From the NCBI GenBank assembly GCA_025617375.2, contig JAMYGW020000005.1, positions 1,178,001-1,242,000 on the forward strand: a stretch of 64,000 bases of DNA. The letters run 5' to 3'. A program made the translations under genes and the position numbers. The notes beneath the pieces were generated by a model. That model was not told the origin of the DNA, searched no databases, and saw nothing but the letters and a program-made list of their open reading frames with translations. Position 1 is the stretch's first letter; each line of letters opens with the position of its first letter. The stretch is from Acarospora socialis (lineage: Eukaryota > Ascomycota > Lecanoromycetes > Acarosporales > Acarosporaceae). This document shows positions 59,356-64,000 of this stretch, piece after piece.

Positions 59356-61950
59356 GTTGAATAGATTATGAGGTGTTTAGAGTGCTTTATTTTGTCAAGA
59401 GGTTTTCGAGGTTTTTATGTAACGACGGTGGACGAAGACTTTTGAACTTCTTGTGGTCTGAGTTGAACGGTTGGGCAGACTGATGGGACAGGAGGGCGTC
59501 AGGAGTATTTGTACCTCGAGCAGGCAGGTAAACAAAAGCTACTCGTGCAAGGGAGCTTTTGCCGAGCGGTTGATCCAGCCATTATTGCTATGCCGACCTC
59601 CTTTTGTGGGTCTGTCTTGCAGGAGGATATCAAGATTGGCATGGATGCTGCAGCTGTATTCGTTCTCCTACCCAAGGTATGGTTGGTTGTTTCGGAGAAG
59701 TAGATGACAAAGCGTCGTACCTGGCAACAAGTGGCAAGGATCCAACCCCTTACTACGTTGTAGAGCCGGTTGTGGCTGGCGGATGGTTGCAAGATCTTTT
59801 CCCAGGCGGATACGGAGTACTGTGATAAATGTTAGAGTCGACAATTTTTGAAAACTCACACCGAAAGCAGTATCCGTACTGCATCAACAGATTGCGAGCA
59901 AGGGTAAAGATGCAGGTCTCATTGGTACATCTTCTTCGTGCAAATAATGTTGACAGAGTAACCTCGGGTAAGCCACTGTGTCAGCCATTATGTACCTAGC
60001 ACAAGACATGGCTTTGTCTGCACTCGCGTGACTGCTGCATACCATGAGGACTGTGCGGGCAAAGAGCACTGATAGGTCTCACCCATCTCAGTTTCTGTGT
60101 ACAGCATGGTTGCTCACCAGTCCAGTTTCTAAGCTCAACCACGATTATCACCTACCTAGTACAGCATAGTTCTCGGTGTACCGACAATGCATGGCTCCAT
60201 GCTGCATCTGTTTTAGGATGAAATTGCTGATACCTATGCTTCCGAGATCATTCTTGGCGAAACTGCAACGGTAACTTAAAGACCGTGAACCGTTCATGCA
60301 TCTACCAGGTCCCAATCAGTAATGTTCTATTCCTTGTGGTTCGGTTGTGTTTAGGGAGTTCGAGATTGTTGTGTTTCCATGGTTATACTCCTTAGTCAGG
60401 TATGTTGGGACAGCGTTGTAGCAAGATGTGTGGGCTCGGCTGAGCTGCCTTTAGAGCGTATACAAGGTGTTAGGGTGCCTTTTTCAAAGTTGGGCACCGC
60501 CGGACCATCAACTAAGGCCAAGTGTCTCAAAGGCTTCAATCCCGTCTAACCATGAGTCAGGTACTGGAGTCTTAAGGCTCGAGCTGCTTTCAAGGTTCCC
60601 CCGGGGAGTCAATCTGCTGAGCCTCAGGCGGTGGGTAGTACAAAGCTCGAGTTGTCCATGTGTCGGGTATATGCTGGGTACTCTTTGAATTGCGAAACAA
60701 ATGGTGACTCCTATGTAGTTTAACCAGGAAGAAACAGAAAGACGGCCGAGGCCAAATGTCAGATGTCGTGGCACACTGTAGCCAAGTATGATTGTAGATA
60801 TAGGTCTTTGATGAATTATAGTTTCCGCTGAACAGGTTCTTGGTACTGTACCGCTCTCAGAGAACTCATATAGTTAGAAGCCTGGCATTGAGTGTATCAA
60901 AATGTTGATATTTTAAAAAGATTTCTCAGAGAACTGCAGGTGTCTGAGTACTGTTTTCGATAGAGTGTGCCACGACATCTGACAATTTGCCTCGGGCTCT
61001 CAAGGGGACCAGAGCCAATGAAAAACCGCAAGCAAGTGGAGATGGCAGAATAGATATGTAGCTATCAGACACAGAGATCGGTTGGAACACCCCTCCTACA
61101 AGCAGAGAACGTCTACTCGACTCGGAAATGCAAGCCAGAGCTCGGAACACAGCTTACGTTTGTTACACTTTGAGCGAAGAAGCCTGACAGGTCGCTCCTG
61201 AGTATGTGGTGACGAAGACAGTTTGCAAACATGCCTAGCTCTCGTATGTCATGTGATGTCTCTCGGTAAGCCCACCTAAAATCCAAGACACTGAACTTCT
61301 TAAGCCACCAATTAGCTTTCTATTGTCTCGTAGGCAGGGGTATGATTTTGGCCAGCTCCACTGTCCGCATTAGCTGGCAAGGACAGCAGTATTGGGGTAT
61401 AGGAAATGGTCAACGGTATCTCACCATTCCTGAGCATCCCATCTGAGTTGGGCCTGTGTGAAGCTGTGAATCGTAAAGATGACGTCTTCTGTAGCGTACC
61501 TTGCCTAGGTAATTTTAGATCAACCTGTCGCGTGCTTAAGGGTCTGAAATCACATGCTTCAACTTTGCATGTTTGCTGTTTAAGGTAGCCAAGACTTCCC
61601 CCTCTTCCATAATAAATACATTGGCATATCATTTGCGTGCCTCTGAAGAGATTTATTTGATTGGCATCAATCCGAATCGTCTGAGATTATTTAAGATTAC
61701 GCCGTCCAAAGCACAGGGTCTGAAGGTTGTCTATATCTGGAGGCAAGCTCTCATAGCCCAACCATCGCCATTTCCTCTAATCCGGTGATCTAGTGCTCAG
61801 ATTCAGGACTGTTGTCTTACGCTTTCAACGGAAACAGAATTCTCTAGAGTCTCCAGATATCGCAGTCTATGAGCTAGAAACCACGAATAGAAGCGGCCTT
61901 CCTTGCGTGGCGCATCCTTCCTACCGGTGACGCCGTTCCCGTCGCTCGAG
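59356..61950. other. Gene-poor stretch, about 2.6 kb, with an imperfect inverted repeat
   Basis: Frames here are short and unrecognised on both strands. The region contains the inverted repeat at 60744-60997 and probably the promoters of the GPI-type gene and the INSIG gene. No coding remnant of a transposon was recognised. Confidence 0.5.
60744..60997. repeat. Imperfect inverted repeat with 34-bp arms
   Basis: Bases 60744-60777 match the reverse complement of 60964-60997 at 31 of 34 positions, with an uninterrupted core of 21 bases. About 186 bp lie between the arms. It could be a decayed MITE-like element or a hairpin-forming transcript. No target-site duplication was evident by eye. Confidence 0.65.
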
Positions 61951-63132
61951 ATGACGGACCAACTACCTCTCCTCCGACCGATGCCGCGACGGCCGTTTGA
62001 GCTTACGCCAGCCTCCACCGAACCATCCGAACCTGCATCTCCAGCTCCAGAGACCACGGACCCCAACTACTTAGACCCTAAAGCGAACGGCAACGCCCCA
62101 CCGAGCCGGACGCGGTCCATCCTGAACCTCACATCCTCCACGCTCTGGGGCATATACTCTCAAACGCCCCATGACACCTCGCGGAACGAAGCATCCACAC
62201 CATGGGGGACGGGAGCCCAAACACCAATCCACCGGCCCAGCATCGATGAGTCTAGGCCGTTAGTCGGGGATGGAGTGGAGCGGCCTCAACTGAAGAGACT
62301 GTCGCCACAGGCTCATCCGGGATATCCAAACATTGTTCTGGCATTGGCGTTGCGGACTATACTATTGTTTGTTTCTGGAGTGGCGTATGGAGTTATCATA
62401 ACACATCTGCATGATAATCAGAGGCTGGCACCGGTGCAAGTGACGGGCATCAAGCGCGATTCATGGGCATATCTTATTTTCTGGGGGATTGCTGGCGTGG
62501 GACTGGGAAGTTTATTGCCCTGGGTAGATGTTTTATGGGAAGAGACACTGGGTACAGCAGGCGGGGTCAGAACAACCGAATCTATGAACGGGGTTTCCAT
62601 CTCCAGCGGTACGGGTAGGGAGAAGGACGAGAGATCAGCTTCCCGGAACGGTTACGGGATGGGAGCGGATTGGACTCCTGTAGTTCGTAGCATAGGCGCT
62701 TTTGTGGGGATTGCTTTCGCCATCGTGAGTCTATATCATCCCCTTCATGACGGTTTAGCCGACATCTAATGCGTTGCTCTGTAGCGGAGACTGCCTTGGC
62801 AATCCACTCTCCAGGTCTCTCTCACGCTCGCACTGGCCAATCCGGTGTTGTGGTACCTCATTGATCGCTCCAAACCCGGCTTTGTCCTCTCGACTTTTGT
62901 CGGCCTTGCCGGTACCGCGGTATTGCTCGGTGTCAATCCAGGAATGGTGCCCTCTCCCGCGACGCCTTCGCCGAGAGCAAACGCAGCAAACACGTCAAAT
63001 GGACTTGGATTCGATGGCATGATTACGAATGAGAGCATAGGTGTTGCAACATGGATTGCAAGCGTGATATTTTGTAGCTGTGTTTGCTTTGGGAACATTG
63101 GGCGAAGGTTGGCGCTGAGCGGTAGTAGTTAA
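61951..63132 (+). CDS. INSIG-family ER membrane protein
   Basis: INSIG proteins sit in the ER membrane. In animals they retain SREBP-SCAP and promote HMG-CoA reductase turnover, and the yeast counterparts Nsg1/Nsg2 bind HMG-CoA reductase. Exons 61951-62724 and 62785-63132 give 373 residues. A disordered N-terminus of about 130 residues precedes the conserved first membrane segment NIVLALALRTILLFVSGVAY with GVIITHLHDNQRLAPVQV after it. Next comes WAYLIFWGIAGVGLGSLLPW, then, across the intron, RRLPWQSTLQVSLTLALANP and VLWYLIDRSKPGFVLS. The last membrane segment is GVATWIASVIFCSCVCFGNI. The first ATG in frame is the one giving MTDQLPLLRP. The intron (GTGAGT...CTCTGTAG) keeps phase. A role in sterol control is inferred from the family only. 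Confidence 0.9.
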
Positions 63133-63437
63133 TCGAAACTTTTCGCATCGCTAGATAAGGTACCTTAGTCAAGGAGAGAGACAATACTCTCCTAAATCAG
63201 CTCAAGTCTTCTGAAAATACTGTTATGCCGTAAACCTCACCTGATCTACAACATTTGCAAACACAAACCGCCAAACCTCGTTCCGCCTACCTAGGGTTCC
63301 ACCCCGCACCAAACCCTACCGCCCCTCGCTTCCACACTCGCTTACCTAATCCCACTCCAGCCGCAACATCTGCACCTCCTCACCCACGACCACCACACAC
63401 GCCCAGCGACCGATCAACAACGACAAAAACCCACACC
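63133..63437. other. Intergenic, RPL36 promoter
   Basis: A 305-bp gap between the INSIG stop and the RPL36 start on the same strand. The last 150 bases are C-rich, as is common just upstream of fungal ribosomal protein genes. No named motif was assigned. Confidence 0.5.
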
Positions 63438-64000
63438 ATGGCGAAAGAACGTTCCGGTCTCGCGATCGGTCTCAACCGTGGCCACGTATGTCCTCCCTGT
63501 CATCCGCTCTCCCCTCGAAGGCTGGCAAGGAGAAAAGTGACTGACGAACGGGCGGGCAGAAAACCGAACGCCGCGACGTGAAACCACGCATTTCGAGGAC
63601 CAAGGGCCACTTAAGCAAGCGGACGGCTTTCGTGCGCGAGATTGTCAAGGAAGTTTCCGGGTACGTTGTTTTCTCTCCCGACCGTTTCTTGCGCCGGGCT
63701 TCTTTCTTTTCTACCGGGCTACGAGGGGGAGGAGATCGTGCGTGTGCGGAATGGAGAGAGAAAGACCAACGTTCACGCCGCTGCCTCCCAAAAGGCCAGC
63801 CAGATTAAACTCTCGTTGTCATGTGTTCACAATCTGGCCCGTTGTCTATTGTTCTTGAGCCTTTAGTCGTCGACTCTTACGGCGTTCGTTGAAACCATAC
63901 CGGCGCTGACTTCTTTTCCCTCATCGCACCAGTCTCGCACCCTACGAGCGCCGCGTTATTGAACTTCTGCGCAACAGCAAGGATAAGCGTGCCCGCAAGC
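63438..64000 (+). CDS. RPL36: 60S ribosomal protein L36 (eL36), truncated by window end
   Basis: eL36 is a small basic protein of the cytosolic 60S subunit. Three exons are visible (63438-63485, 63560-63660, 63933 onward). The third continues beyond the window. The protein reads MAKERSGLAIGLNRGH, then KTERRDVKPRISRTKGHLSK, RTAFVREIVKEVSGLAPYER and RVIELLRNSKDKRARK, all typical eL36. The joins hold phase, with the second intron inside the Gly codon of VSG. Intron 2 is 272 nt, long for this region, and I saw no convincing snoRNA boxes in it. Confidence 0.93.

Overview
The window is nuclear DNA of a filamentous ascomycete (Pezizomycotina). The evidence is dense, mostly orthologous housekeeping genes, introns of about 45-120 nt with GTRNGT donors and CTAAC/CTGAC-like branch sites, and fungal-type proteins: an INO80 subunit Ies1, a Vhc1-type cation-chloride cotransporter, an Avt-type vacuolar amino acid transporter, and a small GPI-type secreted protein. 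I cannot place it below class level from sequence alone. I saw no tRNA or rRNA gene, no CRISPR array, and no recognisable virus-like element or transposon with coding capacity.

Layout. 0.5-11 kb: farnesyltransferase alpha subunit RAM2 (+), serine/threonine dehydratase (-), an F-box-like protein (+), ribosome biogenesis factor YTM1 (-) and ZW10/Dsl1-family tether protein (-). 11.5-23 kb: an M16 metalloprotease (+), a Vhc1-like cotransporter (-) and an Avt-type transporter (+). 24.9-34.2 kb: IES1 (-), RNA helicase DED1 (-), an ER cyclophilin (-), and mitochondrial ribosomal protein uS13m (+) divergent from the cyclophilin. 34.2-36.4 kb is gene-poor and holds an interrupted F-box/2EXR-like relic. 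36.4-47.5 kb: mitochondrial pyruvate carrier MPC1 (-), Sm protein B (-) divergent from RPL11 (+), two small conserved-looking orphan genes (-), and pyruvate carboxylase (-). 48.8-58.1 kb: a P-type copper ATPase (+) and clathrin heavy chain (-). 58.1-62 kb is another gene-poor stretch with one small GPI-type protein gene (-). 62-64 kb: an INSIG-family protein (+) and RPL36 (+), which runs off the window end.

The genes do not form a metabolic cluster. Thematically, MPC1, pyruvate carboxylase and the serine/threonine dehydratase all touch pyruvate. ZW10 and clathrin belong to membrane traffic. INSIG and the cyclophilin act in the ER. DED1, SmB, RPL11, RPL36, YTM1 and uS13m belong to RNA and ribosome metabolism. 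All gene models were assembled by hand from splice signals, reading phase and recalled family sequence. Exon joins were checked for phase but not against transcripts.

The most interesting signal is the last intron of the ER cyclophilin. Reading through it gives a protein ending in an ER-retrieval-like HAEL tail. Splicing it out swaps that tail for an in-frame exon encoding an acidic linker and a transmembrane anchor. Other points are microexons of 8, 9, 12 and 21 nt, two genes whose first coding exon is only ATG, a tryptophan-containing acidic segment in ZW10 resembling a Dsl1-type coatomer-binding lasso, and a recurrent C-rich to G-rich flip of the coding strand toward gene 3' ends.
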